Below, in pieces: positions 26,015 to 34,778 of a stretch of 64,000 nucleotides of DNA (its first letter is position 1; each line of letters starts with the position of its first letter). This DNA is from Pseudonocardia sediminis (GTDB lineage: Bacteria > Actinomycetota > Actinomycetes > Mycobacteriales > Pseudonocardiaceae): NCBI RefSeq assembly GCF_004217185.1, contig NZ_SHKL01000001.1, positions 3,842,001 to 3,906,000 on the forward strand, in the 5' to 3' direction. The position numbers and the translations under genes were made by a program. The notes under the pieces are model-generated. The model searched no databases. It was given only the letters and a program-made list of their open reading frames with translations, and was not told where the DNA came from.

Positions 26015-27171
26015 CAGGCGCCGCCCGTCACGTCGTCGTGCAGGCGGGCGAAGAGCTTCTCCACCCGGGGGTCGGCGATGCTGCGGCTGCGCAGGTACTC
26101 GCCGAACAGCTCCGACGGGTGCCGCTCCGGCCCCGACGCCGGGCGCGACACCGTCACCGGCGCCGCGAACTCCGGGTCGATCCGCACTTCGAGGGCGTTC
26201 GGCAGCAGCCCGCTCACCTCCTCGCGCAGCCCGGCCCGGGCCTGCTCGCACACGAGGACGCGCAGGTAGTCGTCACCGACCTCGCCGGCCATCGCCGCCA
26301 GCTCGGCGACCGAGCCGCGCACGGTACGCAGCCGCCGCCCGGACGTGATCGGCACGTCGGTGACCTTGGCCGGGACCCCGGGTCTCGCGTCGACGATGCA
26401 CACCACCGGCGTGTTCTCCTGCTCGCCGAAGTCCACGGCCAGCGGGGCTCCGCTGTAGTGCACCGGGCAGGCGGCCGGCATCTGCTGGCGGCGGTGCAGG
26501 TGCCCGAGCGCGACGTAGTGCGCCTCGACCGGGAAGATCGTCGCCGGGACGGCGTACTCGAAGATCGACTGCGCGGCCCGCTCCCCGCCGCCGAACGCCC
26601 CGTCCAGGACGGTCAGATGGGCCATCACGAGGTTGACGGTGTCGTCGCCGAACCCCGCGGTCAGCGCGCCCAGGATGTCGCGCAGCTGCTGGTCGTAGCT
26701 ACTGGTGTTCTCCCCCGGCGTGCGGGTCACCAGGTCCGCGGCCTTCACCGCGTAGCGCTGAGACAGGAACGGCAGCACCGCGACCCGGGCCCGCTCCCCG
26801 GTCGAGCGTGCCGTGATCTCGACCAGCCCGCCCTTCTCGGCCGGACGGGCGGAGCCGACGAGCGTGATGTCCGCGGCGTTCGCCAGCGGCCGGTAGGCGT
26901 CCAGGGTCGGGCCGTGGTCGTGGTTGCCGGCGATCGCGACGACCGGTGTGCCGCCCCGCGCCAGCCCGAGCAGGGTGCGCATGACCAGGGTCTGCGCCGC
27001 CGCCGACGGGGCCGCCGTGTCGTAGAGGTCCCCGGCGACGAGGACGGCGTCGACCTCCTGCTCGCGCGCGACCGCGACGATCTCGCGCAGGACCTGTTCC
27101 TGCTCCTCGAGCCGGCTGCGGCCCTTCAGCGTCTTGCCGACGTGCCAGTCGGCGGTGTGCAGGATCCTCAT
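26014..27171 (-). CDS. sbcD: SbcD/Mre11 nuclease
   Basis: 385-residue metallophosphoesterase. All Mre11 motifs are visible: TADWHVG (DxH), VAGDLYD, AGNHDHG, MAHLTV and ALGHLHRRQ. C-terminal capping and Rad50-binding region follow (LFGEYLRSR, VEKLFARLHDD). Mn-dependent 3'-5' exonuclease and endonuclease of SbcCD. ATG overlaps the herA stop by one base (TGATG), as does its own stop with sbcC. Confidence 0.97.
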   Translation of the reverse strand: MRILHTADWHVGKTLKGRSRLEEQEQVLREIVAVAREQEVDAVLVAGDLYDTAAPSAAAQTLVMRTLLGLARGGTPVVAIAGNHDHGPTLDAYRPLANAADITLVGSARPAEKGGLVEITARSTGERARVAVLPFLSQRYAVKAADLVTRTPGENTSSYDQQLRDILGALTAGFGDDTVNLVMAHLTVLDGAFGGGERAAQSIFEYAVPATIFPVEAHYVALGHLHRRQQMPAACPVHYSGAPLAVDFGEQENTPVVCIVDARPGVPAKVTDVPITSGRRLRTVRGSVAELAAMAGEVGDDYLRVLVCEQARAGLREEVSGLLPNALEVRIDPEFAAPVTVSRPASGPERHPSELFGEYLRSRSIADPRVEKLFARLHDDVTGGA

Positions 27172-28910
27172 CAGAAGGGTGCGTCGTCGTCCTCGGTCGT
27201 GGTGGGCAGGTGGGCGAACGGGTCGCGGCGGGCTGTCGCGCTCCCCCGGCCGTTCGTGGAGGCGACGACGGGCTCGTCACCGGCCTCGGACAGCCGCGTC
27301 GCCCACGCCGGGAACGGGAACTCCACGGCCAGTGGCACCGGGATCTCCGGCTGCGAGACGAACATGGCGCCGGGCTTGGCCAGCACCGCCCGCGCCCGCT
27401 GCGACGGCGGCAGGAACCCGTACTCCGGGCGTCCGGCCTCGGCCGGGTCCAGCCGCCCGACGACCTTGATCGACGAGTTCGACACGATCCGGCGTTCCAC
27501 CTCGCTCGCCGTCTGCTGGGCGCCGATCAGGATGATCCCCAGCGACCGGCCGCGTTCGGCGATGTCGAGCAGCACCTCCTTGATCGGGCTGGATCCCTCC
27601 CGCGGCGCGTACTTGTTCAGCTCGTCGATCATCGTGAACAGCAGGCCGCCGGTGCCGGCCGTCTCCTTGCGCGCGGTCTCCGCGGCCAGCACGACACCGA
27701 CGACGAAGCGTTGCGCCCGCTCCGGGAGGTTGTGCAGGTCGACGACGGTGACCTGCTGTCCCTCGGTGCCGACCTTGCGGCCCGCCACCTCGGCGAGGTC
27801 GCCGCGCAGCAGCGTCCGCAGGGGCTTGAGGCTCGACCGCAGGCGGCGCAGGAACGCGTTGATCGTCCCGGTGCCGGTCACGGGGCCCGCCCAGTCGCGG
27901 CGCTCGTCCTCGTCGTTGAGCTTGTCGGAGACGAACTCGACGAGCTGGGCGTAGGTCCGGATCGTGCGCCCGCCGAGCTGGACCGCGCCCTGGTCGACCT
28001 CGACGGCCTCGCGCTTGAGCTGCGCGGCGACCTGGTGGATGACCATCGTGTACTGGTTGCGCTCGTCCTCGGCGTCGGCGAACGCGTACGGCAGCAGCTC
28101 GCCGCGGCAGAACTCCGCGAGGGTCCACCAGAACGGGGTGACGCCGCTGGTGCGGCCCGTGACGTGCGGGCGCCCGGACGGGTCGTCGGGCATCGGCGGC
28201 GCGAAGAACCCGGCCGACGAGAACGGCTCCGCGGGCAGGCCCAACGTCCGGTACTTCTCGCGCTGCTTGTCGTCGAGACGGGTGTTGGCGCGGTCGAGGA
28301 ACAGCAGGTCCTCGCCCTTGACGCTGAACACCAGCGCCTTCGCGTTCACCGACCGCCGTCCGAGCACGCCGCTGTGGAAGATCGAGTAGAGCAGGAACAG
28401 CGCGAAGCTGGTCTTGGTCGCGACGCCGGAGATGCCACTGATCGACACGTGCCCGCCGCGGGTGCCGTCCAGGAACTCCAGGTTCACCAGGATCGGCTCG
28501 CCGTCGCGGCCCAGCCCGACCGCGACCGTCGACTCCATCTGGTCGAAGTACAGCGCCGAGGAACGCTCGTCGCCGGTGGCGCGCCGGGCCGGGGACCCGG
28601 GCGTCGGGGGCACGTAGCACTCCGGCTCGACCCGGGTCGTGGTGATCTCGGCGATCTCCTGGACCTGCGCGGGCAGCACCCCGTCGGCGATGAGGAAGAC
28701 GTCGGAGCCGTAGGTGGCGCCCTCGTGCCGTGCGCGGATCTCGGTGACGACGCCGGACGTGGTCACCTCACCGACGCCGGGGACCGGGCGCCGGGTGACG
28801 ACGACGTCGTCGAGCTGCAGGTACTGCCCCGGCGCGAGACCGACGGAGAACAACAGCGGTGTGGAGTCCTCGGTGCCGGCGACGAGCCCGACCGGCTCCT
28901 GGTCCGCCAT
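27171..28910 (-). CDS. herA: HerA-like hexameric DNA translocase
   Basis: 579 residues; ATG at 28910 (MADQEPVGLVAG). N-terminal HAS-barrel-like beta domain (about 1-110), then a HerA/FtsK-type ATPase core: nucleotide loop ISGISGVATKTS (about 158-169), Walker B LLFTMIDELNKYAP and IGAQQTASEVERR with an Arg-rich C-terminal segment. The P-loop departs from GxxGxGK(S/T): the Gly before Lys is Thr (ATKT), a form I recognise in a bacterial HerA branch. First gene of the operon, expected to form a ring that pumps DNA and carries NurA. Confidence 0.88.
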   Translation of the reverse strand: MADQEPVGLVAGTEDSTPLLFSVGLAPGQYLQLDDVVVTRRPVPGVGEVTTSGVVTEIRARHEGATYGSDVFLIADGVLPAQVQEIAEITTTRVEPECYVPPTPGSPARRATGDERSSALYFDQMESTVAVGLGRDGEPILVNLEFLDGTRGGHVSISGISGVATKTSFALFLLYSIFHSGVLGRRSVNAKALVFSVKGEDLLFLDRANTRLDDKQREKYRTLGLPAEPFSSAGFFAPPMPDDPSGRPHVTGRTSGVTPFWWTLAEFCRGELLPYAFADAEDERNQYTMVIHQVAAQLKREAVEVDQGAVQLGGRTIRTYAQLVEFVSDKLNDEDERRDWAGPVTGTGTINAFLRRLRSSLKPLRTLLRGDLAEVAGRKVGTEGQQVTVVDLHNLPERAQRFVVGVVLAAETARKETAGTGGLLFTMIDELNKYAPREGSSPIKEVLLDIAERGRSLGIILIGAQQTASEVERRIVSNSSIKVVGRLDPAEAGRPEYGFLPPSQRARAVLAKPGAMFVSQPEIPVPLAVEFPFPAWATRLSEAGDEPVVASTNGRGSATARRDPFAHLPTTTEDDDAPF

Positions 28911-29089
28911 GTACTGCTCCTCACCGTCGTCGGGCTCCGACGGTAGTGCGCGCCCCCGACAGTCCGGCACCGGCCCCGGCCGGGCCACCTACCGGCCCGA
29001 CCCGATCCGCACCCCCTCCGTCGATCCGCACCGGCTGCAGGAGGTGCGGATCGCGGGCAGGGGTGCGGATCGGCGCCGCGAGCCGGAGG
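28911..29089. promoter_or_regulatory. Upstream region of herA operon with repeat element
   Basis: 179 bp between herA and the phosphotransferase stop. It must hold the promoter of the four-gene repair operon; no convincing -35/-10 pair or SOS box (GAACnnnnGTTC-like) is visible. The distal half is occupied by the palindromic element at 29004-29073. Confidence 0.35.
29004..29073. repeat. Intergenic palindromic element, copy 2
   Basis: Contains gatccgcacc twice (29004-29013 and 29023-29032) followed by ggtgcggatc (29043-29052) and ggtgcggatc (29062-29071). The four 9-10 bp units can fold into one long or two nested hairpins. Same organisation as 19053-19119. Confidence 0.75.
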
Positions 29090-30082
29090 TCAGGTCGCCC
29101 TGTGGGCGGCGTCGAGGAAGGACCGGACCAGCGACGGGTCGGCGTAGTAGGGGTCGGTTCCCTGACGGCGGCTGTACTCGTAGAGGACGGCGAGCTTGAA
29201 CAGCACCATCGTCGTGTACCAGCCCAGCCCGGACAGGTCCCGGCCCGTCGCGGCGGCGTAGCGGGCCGCGAGCTCGTCGCGGGCGGGCCAGCCGTCCTCC
29301 AGCACCGCGGTGGCCATCTCCGCGGTCGGGACGAGCGGCTCCCCCGGCTGCGGGTACGACGCGAGCAGGTAGGCCACGTCGAGGAGCGGGTCACCGACGG
29401 TGGCCAGCTCCCAGTCCAGGACGGCGGCCACCCGGCCGGGCGCGGACGGGGCGATCACTAGGTTGCCGAGCCGGAAGTCGTTGTGCACGATCGCCGCGCC
29501 GGACTCGGACGGGACGTGGCGTTCCAGCCAGGCGTCGACGTCGGCGAACCCGTCCGGCAGCGCGCCGTCGGGCCCGGCGACGAGACGTCGCATCCGCTTC
29601 AGGTGCCGCGCGTTGAAGCCCTCCGGACGTCCGGCTTCCCCGAGGCCCACCCCCGCCCGGTCGACCGCGTGCAGCGCGGCCAGGGTGTCGACCATCGACT
29701 CGCCGATCCCGCGGCGCACCGACGACGACGCCAACGCCTCCGGCGTGGCGGTGGTGACGACCGGCCCGTCGACGAACGTCATGACGTAGCAGGGAACGTC
29801 GAACAGATCACCGGCCTCCGCGGTGGCGAGGACACGGGGCACGGGGACGCCGCTGCCGGCCAGTGCGTGGACGAACATCGCCTCGCGCAGGACGTCGTGT
29901 GCGCCCGGAGGGGTCGGCGGCGGGGGTGGACGCCGGACGACGACGGCGCGCGTCCCGTCCGAGACGAGGTAGGTGAGGTTGGAGTGCCCGTCGCCGATCG
30001 GACGCGCCGTCACCGGACCGTCGACGAGTCCGCGCGTGCGCAGGAAGGCGCCGAGCCGGTCGCGGTCGACGGCCGCGGTCAC
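29090..30082 (-). CDS. Phosphotransferase family protein (APH/ACAD11-like)
   Basis: 330-residue aminoglycoside-phosphotransferase-like kinase fold. Brenner motif HNDFRLGN (about 200) and metal-binding LDWELAT (about 223) are intact; the glycine-rich region is IGDGHSNLTYLV. Homologues next to beta-oxidation genes resemble the kinase domain of ACAD10/ACAD11, which phosphorylates 4-hydroxyacyl-CoA. GTG overlaps the preceding stop (GTGA). In this operon of crotonases and a CoA-transferase, a kinase for hydroxyacyl-CoA is a reasonable inference. Confidence 0.9.
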   Translation of the reverse strand: MTAAVDRDRLGAFLRTRGLVDGPVTARPIGDGHSNLTYLVSDGTRAVVVRRPPPPPTPPGAHDVLREAMFVHALAGSGVPVPRVLATAEAGDLFDVPCYVMTFVDGPVVTTATPEALASSSVRRGIGESMVDTLAALHAVDRAGVGLGEAGRPEGFNARHLKRMRRLVAGPDGALPDGFADVDAWLERHVPSESGAAIVHNDFRLGNLVIAPSAPGRVAAVLDWELATVGDPLLDVAYLLASYPQPGEPLVPTAEMATAVLEDGWPARDELAARYAAATGRDLSGLGWYTTMVLFKLAVLYEYSRRQGTDPYYADPSLVRSFLDAAHRAT

Positions 30083-30990
30083 CCTCCCGCCTCGATCAGA
30101 TGCTGCAGGTAGCTCGACGGCCAGTGCGTCTCGAACTGCGCGGCGCCGGGTTCGCCGTCGATCGTGGCGTGGCAGGCGGCCTCCCAGATCTCGGTCTCCG
30201 AGCGCGCGTTGGTCGGCAGCTTGACCAGCGCGTAGCGGTCAAGGACCAGGCGGGTGCGGGCGCCGTCGACGGTGACCACGTCCGCGTCGAGATGCCGCTG
30301 GGTCATGTCGTCGTCGTAGGTGGCCCTGCTCTCGACGTGCGAGATCGGGACGGTGACGCCGTCGGTGAGGACGTAGCCGGCGAAGCCCCACTCTCCCTTG
30401 GCGATCCAGATCCAGGCGTTCACGGCCCGCCCGGAGTCGGTGTAGGCGACGATCCACTTCCAGTGGTGCGGGACCGCCCAGTTCCGCGCGCCCCACGAGT
30501 GGTCGCGGTGCGCGATCCGCCGGTCCCACTCGACGCGACGGTCCCCGACCTGCAGGAACCCGCTGACGCGACCGGTCTGCTCCATCCGGTTCTCCGCGAA
30601 CCAGGACGGCAGCCCGTCCGGGTTGGAGCGGAAGCTGAACGCGTCGTGGATGCCCTCGAAGGAGTACTCGACCTCGACGTCGCCGCGGGAGTAGCGCACC
30701 TCGGCGGTGCGCTGGAACTCCGGCTGGCGCACGTGCAGACCCTCGAACGTGAAGTCGTCGAGATCGGCGGAGTCCTCCACCGTGCCGCCGCCCAGCTCCA
30801 GCGCCAGCGGCTCCTCGCCGGGACCCCAGACGGCGACGTTGTAGCCGGTCCGGCCACGGTCGGTGAGGTAGACGTAGATCTGCAGGCCGAGCTGCTCGTC
30901 CGGCATGATCATTTCCCAGAAGAGGCTGTCGCGCATCTTCTTCCCCGGCACCGGGCGGTGGCGCAGGTCGTCCTTCGGCGAGAAGGCCAT
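30079..30990 (-). CDS. AttH/CrtC-like (DUF7064/7065-type) protein
   Basis: 303 residues, beta-rich with many Trp/Tyr/His (DHSWGARNWAVPHHWKW, YSFEGIHDAFSFRSN split over strands). It resembles the two-lipocalin AttH/CrtC carotenoid-hydratase-like superfamily that recurs in actinobacterial lipid and steroid catabolic clusters; the function there is not established. ATG follows the upstream stop with one base between (TGAGATG). No signal peptide is apparent. Confidence 0.72.
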   Translation of the reverse strand: MAFSPKDDLRHRPVPGKKMRDSLFWEMIMPDEQLGLQIYVYLTDRGRTGYNVAVWGPGEEPLALELGGGTVEDSADLDDFTFEGLHVRQPEFQRTAEVRYSRGDVEVEYSFEGIHDAFSFRSNPDGLPSWFAENRMEQTGRVSGFLQVGDRRVEWDRRIAHRDHSWGARNWAVPHHWKWIVAYTDSGRAVNAWIWIAKGEWGFAGYVLTDGVTVPISHVESRATYDDDMTQRHLDADVVTVDGARTRLVLDRYALVKLPTNARSETEIWEAACHATIDGEPGAAQFETHWPSSYLQHLIEAGG

Positions 30991-30991
30991 C

Positions 30992-31807
30992 TCATCTCCC
31001 GGTGACGTGTGGCGGTCGACGCCCACGGAAGGCTGCGAGCGCCTCCGGCATGTCCGCTCCCCTGGTCATCAGCGCCTGGCCTCGGTTCTCCAGCTCCAGC
31101 GCCGCGGCGTAGGAGCCGACCTCCTGGTTGCTCTGCAGGGCCCGCTTCGACATCCGGACCCCGGCGGGCGAGTTCGCCGCGATCGCCGTGGCCAGCGCGA
31201 ACACCTCGTCGAACAGCGTCTCGGACGGGACCACGCGGTGGACGAGCCCGATCCGCTCCGCCTCGTCCGCGCCGACGGTCCGTCCGGTGAACGCGATCTC
31301 CGCGGCCCGCCCCGGTCCGACGAGACGGCTCAGGTTCCACGACGTGCCCAGCTCCCCCGCCGAGAGCCCGACCTTGACGAACGAGCACGCGAACTTCGCC
31401 GTGGGCGCGGCGAGACGGATGTCGGCGGCCAGCGCGAGCGACATGCCGCCGCCGGCCGCGGGCCCGTGCACGGCTGCGACCACCGGGAACGGCAGGTTCC
31501 GCAGCGCGGTGAACCCGCCGGCAGCCAGCTCCTGGAACGCCAGGAACTCCCGCACGCCCATCCGTGTGATGACCTCGATCTCGGCGAGGTCGAACCCGGC
31601 GCAGAACGCCTTCTCCCCGGCGCCGCGGATCACCAGCGCCCGCGCCCCGGAGTCGCGCAGCGCGTACCCGGCGGTCTCGTACTCGGTGAACATCGCCACG
31701 GTCTGGGAGTTCGCCCGGTCCGGCCGGTTCAGGGTCAGGACGGCGACGCCGTCGTCCCGCATCTCCAGCGTCAGCGTGTCCAGCGCCGGCGGGGTGAAGG
31801 TCGTCAT
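30992..31807 (-). CDS. Enoyl-CoA hydratase/isomerase family protein
   Basis: 271-residue crotonase. Oxyanion-hole glycine is in HGPAAGGGMSLAL, but the Glu of the ELA motif is replaced (MSL), and the second acid region reads FVKVGLSAGELGTSW rather than PEVxLG. It is closely related to the next gene, sharing a C-terminus with SYAAALELENRGQAL and TGR. Overlaps its neighbour by ATGA. Probably an isomerase or a hydratase with different acid placement. Confidence 0.9.
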   Translation of the reverse strand: MTTFTPPALDTLTLEMRDDGVAVLTLNRPDRANSQTVAMFTEYETAGYALRDSGARALVIRGAGEKAFCAGFDLAEIEVITRMGVREFLAFQELAAGGFTALRNLPFPVVAAVHGPAAGGGMSLALAADIRLAAPTAKFACSFVKVGLSAGELGTSWNLSRLVGPGRAAEIAFTGRTVGADEAERIGLVHRVVPSETLFDEVFALATAIAANSPAGVRMSKRALQSNQEVGSYAAALELENRGQALMTRGADMPEALAAFRGRRPPHVTGR

Positions 31808-32610
31808 CGGCCGGTGAACCGGGCCGGGCGCTTCTCGCGCAGGGCGGTGAGCGCCTCGGTCATGTCCTCGGTGCGGGTGAGCAGTGCCTGACCGCGGTTC
31901 TCCAGCTCCAGCGCCGCGGCGTAGGAGCCGTTCTCCATGTTCGCCTGCAACGCGCGTTTGGTGAGCTGGATGCCACCGGGCGAGTTGGCCGCGATCGCCT
32001 CCGCGGTGGACAGGCACGCCTCGAGCAGGCCGTCGTCCGGGACGATGCGGTTGACCAGCCCGAGGCGTTCGGCCTCGGTCGCGTCCATCGTCCGTCCGGT
32101 GTAGATGAACTCGGCCGCGGCGGCGGGGCCGATCAGGCGGGGCAGCAGCCAGGAGGTGCCGAGGTCACCGGCGGAGAGCCCGATCCGGACGAACGCGATC
32201 GTGAACGTCGCCGACGGGGCGGCGAACCGGAAGTCCGCGGCCAGCGCCAGCGCGAGCCCTCCCCCGGCCGCGGCGCCGTTCACCGCCGCGATCACCGGGA
32301 CCCGGATCCCCCGCAGCGCGGTGACGGCGCGGACGGCCAGCTCCTGCTGGTCGATCATGCCCATCGGGGTCAGGCCCGCGAGGTGCTCGGCCTCGTCGAG
32401 GTCGTAGCCGGCGCAGAACCCCCGCCCGGCGCCGGTGACGACCAGGACGCGCAGCGCGTCGTCGCGTCCCAGGTGCAGCGCGACGGCCTCGAGCTCGCGG
32501 AACATCTCGTTCGTCATCGCGTTGAGCCGGTCCGGGCGCGACAGCGTCAGGACGGCGACGCCCTCGCGCGGCCGGGCGAGCCGGAGGGTCCGGAGGTCGG
32601 GCAGCGTCAT
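31804..32610 (-). CDS. Enoyl-CoA hydratase/isomerase family protein (paralogue)
   Basis: 268-residue crotonase, tandem paralogue of the 30992-31807 gene. Motifs NGAAAGGGLALAL and FVRIGLSAGDLGTSW show the same loss of the ELA glutamate and an Asp where the paralogue has Glu. C-terminus SYAAALELENRGQAL is identical over that stretch to its neighbour. An alternative GTG lies 30 nt upstream in frame (VATTEKNGPAM). The near-duplicate pair suggests substrate or step specialisation. Confidence 0.9.
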   Translation of the reverse strand: MTLPDLRTLRLARPREGVAVLTLSRPDRLNAMTNEMFRELEAVALHLGRDDALRVLVVTGAGRGFCAGYDLDEAEHLAGLTPMGMIDQQELAVRAVTALRGIRVPVIAAVNGAAAGGGLALALAADFRFAAPSATFTIAFVRIGLSAGDLGTSWLLPRLIGPAAAAEFIYTGRTMDATEAERLGLVNRIVPDDGLLEACLSTAEAIAANSPGGIQLTKRALQANMENGSYAAALELENRGQALLTRTEDMTEALTALREKRPARFTGR

Positions 32611-32656
32611 CGCCGGTCCGTTCTTCTCGGTGGTGGCCACCTTCGCGTCCGCACGG

Positions 32657-33433
32657 TCAGGCGAACCGGGGTGCGCGCTTCTCGACGAACGCGGCCAGTC
32701 CCTCCGCGGCCTCGCCGGAGGCGAACAGCGCCTCGACCTCGTCGGCCTCGACGCGCATGCCCTCGGCCGGGCGGTCGAACGCCGCGTCGACGGAGCGCAC
32801 GACCGCACCCAGCGCGGCCGCGGACTTCGTCCCGAGCACACCGGCCAGCTCCAGTGCCGCGTCGAGGGCCGCCCCGGCGTCGACGAGCCGGTCGACGAGG
32901 CCGATCGCCTTCGCCTCGTCGGCCGGGACCTGGCGCGCGGTGAGCATGACGTCCAGCGCCCGCCCGCGCCCGACCAGGTGGGGCAGCCGCTGCGTGCCGC
33001 CGGCGCCGGGGATCAGGCCGAGCCCGACCTCGGGCAGCCCGAACCGCGCGTCCGCGCCGGCGACGCGGAGCGTGCAGGCCATCGCCAGCTCCAGCCCACC
33101 GCCGAGCGCCAGCCCCTCGACGGCCGCGATCGTGACCCGCTCGGACCCGGCGAGGCGGTCCAGGACACCGCGCAGGTGGTCGCCGTAGGCGGAGAAGCCG
33201 GCCGCGTCGATGCCGGCCATGTACTTGATGTCCGCGCCGGCGACGAAGAACCGCGGCAGGCCCGACGTGACCACGACCGTCCGGATCCCGCCGGTCCGGT
33301 CGGCCTCGTCCAGCGCCGCGGCGAGCCCGTCGATGATCGGCGGACCGAGAGGGTTGGCCGGGGGCTGCACGAGGGTGACGACCAGGATGCCGTCGCCGGC
33401 CTTCTCCCAGGTCACGGCGGGGTTGTCGGACAT
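32657..33433 (-). CDS. Enoyl-CoA hydratase (canonical crotonase)
   Basis: 258 residues. Unlike the two genes downstream, both catalytic glutamates are present: LGGGLELAMAC and FGLPEVGLGLIPGAGGTQRLP, so true syn-hydratase activity is likely. FVAGADIKYM supplies the oxyanion hole. It lies 46 bp upstream of the paralogue pair in the same direction and 23 bp after the CoA-transferase gene, inside one operon. Confidence 0.95.
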   Translation of the reverse strand: MSDNPAVTWEKAGDGILVVTLVQPPANPLGPPIIDGLAAALDEADRTGGIRTVVVTSGLPRFFVAGADIKYMAGIDAAGFSAYGDHLRGVLDRLAGSERVTIAAVEGLALGGGLELAMACTLRVAGADARFGLPEVGLGLIPGAGGTQRLPHLVGRGRALDVMLTARQVPADEAKAIGLVDRLVDAGAALDAALELAGVLGTKSAAALGAVVRSVDAAFDRPAEGMRVEADEVEALFASGEAAEGLAAFVEKRAPRFA

Positions 33434-33456
33434 CGGGGTTCCTTCCGGTCGGCGGG

Positions 33457-34680
33457 TCAGGTGGTGAGGGAGCGGGCGAGCTCGTCGCGGGTCTCCGGGG
33501 CGGCGATCGCGATCAGACGTCGCGCGGCCTGGTCCGGGGTGGCGCCGCGCAGGTGGGCGGCGCCGTACTCGGTGACGACGACGTCGACGTCGGCGCGCGC
33601 GGTCGTCACCACGCCGCCGCGCAGCACCGGGACGATCGTCGGCTCGTCGCCGGAACGGCTGCGCAGCGCGATGATCGACCGGGACCCGGTGCGCGCGGCC
33701 GCGCCGGAGAAGTCGGCCTGCCCGCCGATTCCGCCGATGTAGCGCCCGCGCCGCACCTCCGCGCCGACCTGGCCGGTCAGGTCGACCTCGATCGCCGAGT
33801 TGATCGACACCAGGCTCCGCAGCTGCGAGAGCACCCGCGGGCTGTGGGTGTAGCTGGCCGGGCGGAACTCGACCGGCATCCGGTCCAGCCCCTCGTAGAG
33901 CTCGATACTGCCGATCACGGTCCCGGTGACGACGACACCGGGGTCGATCTCCTTGCGGGCCCCGGTGAGCGCGCCCTTCTCGACCAGGCGCAGCACGGCG
34001 TCGGTCGCCATCCCGGCGTGGAAGCCGAGGTCGCGGTGCCCGGCGAGGCCGTCGAGGATCGCGGTCGGCAGCGGACCGACCCCCATCTGGACCGTGTCGC
34101 CGTCGGCCACCAGGTCGACGACGTGCCCGGCGATGGCCTCGTCGACGGCGTCCGGTTCGCGTTCGGGCGCGGCGACGAGCGGACGGTCGGTCTCGATCGT
34201 CGCCGCGAAGCGCTCGACCGGGATGCCGGGCGTGCCGCGGGTGACCGGCATCCGGTGGTTGACCTCCGCGATCAGCGTCGGGGTGTGCAGCAGCGCGTCG
34301 GCGGCGTAGTCGGCGCCGATGCCGACCGAGCACAGGCCGTCCGGGCCGGGCGGAGAGACCTGCAGCAGCCCGACGTCGCTCGGCAACAGTCCTTCGGCGA
34401 ACAGGCGCGGCAGGCCCGAGTAGTGGACCGGGACGACGTCGAGGCGGCCCTCGCGGGACAACGCCCGCAGGTCCCCGAGCGCGCCGTAGGACGTCAGCGA
34501 CAACGCCTCCGGCAGCTCATGGGTGACGCGGCGGTTCCAGGTGAGCCCGCAGAACGCCCGGCACGGGCCGATCGCGGTGACCTGGTCGAGCAGAGCGTCC
34601 ACCAGGGGCCCGGACTCGGCGGCGGCCTGGCCCCACCAGAGACCGGAGCCGGCCGGGACGTACGGCGCCAGGTCGATCAT
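33457..34680 (-). CDS. Acetyl-CoA hydrolase/4-hydroxybutyrate CoA-transferase family
   Basis: 407-residue class I CoA-transferase. Family features: PPGPDGLCSVGIGADY, GDTVQMGVGPLPTAIL and the active-site region SINSAIEVDLTGQV with the Glu that carries CoA. First gene of the leftward operon and divergent from the FadR-type regulator, with the operator at 34734-34744 between them. Likely activates a short or hydroxy acid using acetyl-CoA or another CoA donor. Confidence 0.93.
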   Translation of the reverse strand: MIDLAPYVPAGSGLWWGQAAAESGPLVDALLDQVTAIGPCRAFCGLTWNRRVTHELPEALSLTSYGALGDLRALSREGRLDVVPVHYSGLPRLFAEGLLPSDVGLLQVSPPGPDGLCSVGIGADYAADALLHTPTLIAEVNHRMPVTRGTPGIPVERFAATIETDRPLVAAPEREPDAVDEAIAGHVVDLVADGDTVQMGVGPLPTAILDGLAGHRDLGFHAGMATDAVLRLVEKGALTGARKEIDPGVVVTGTVIGSIELYEGLDRMPVEFRPASYTHSPRVLSQLRSLVSINSAIEVDLTGQVGAEVRRGRYIGGIGGQADFSGAAARTGSRSIIALRSRSGDEPTIVPVLRGGVVTTARADVDVVVTEYGAAHLRGATPDQAARRLIAIAAPETRDELARSLTT

Positions 34681-34778
34681 CGACGCGCCGCCGGTCTCGA
34701 CGTCACCCTGCGTGCCAGCACGCTTGCTACATTAGGTCAGACCTTTGATCCAGGCCAGTACCAGCACCGGGGGCACCG
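34681..34778. promoter_or_regulatory. Divergent promoter with FadR-type operator
   Basis: aggtcagacct (34734-34744) is a perfect inverted repeat of the NGGTC-N-GACCN type bound by FadR-family regulators. It follows directly after TACATT (34728-34733), a good -10 for the rightward regulator gene, so bound protein would block that promoter. The same GGTCnGACC core recurs at 42272-42282. Confidence 0.65.

Noticed and set aside
28911..29003. SOS (LexA) box in front of the herA repair operon
   Set aside because: No GAAC-N4-GTTC-type palindrome is present in the upstream region.
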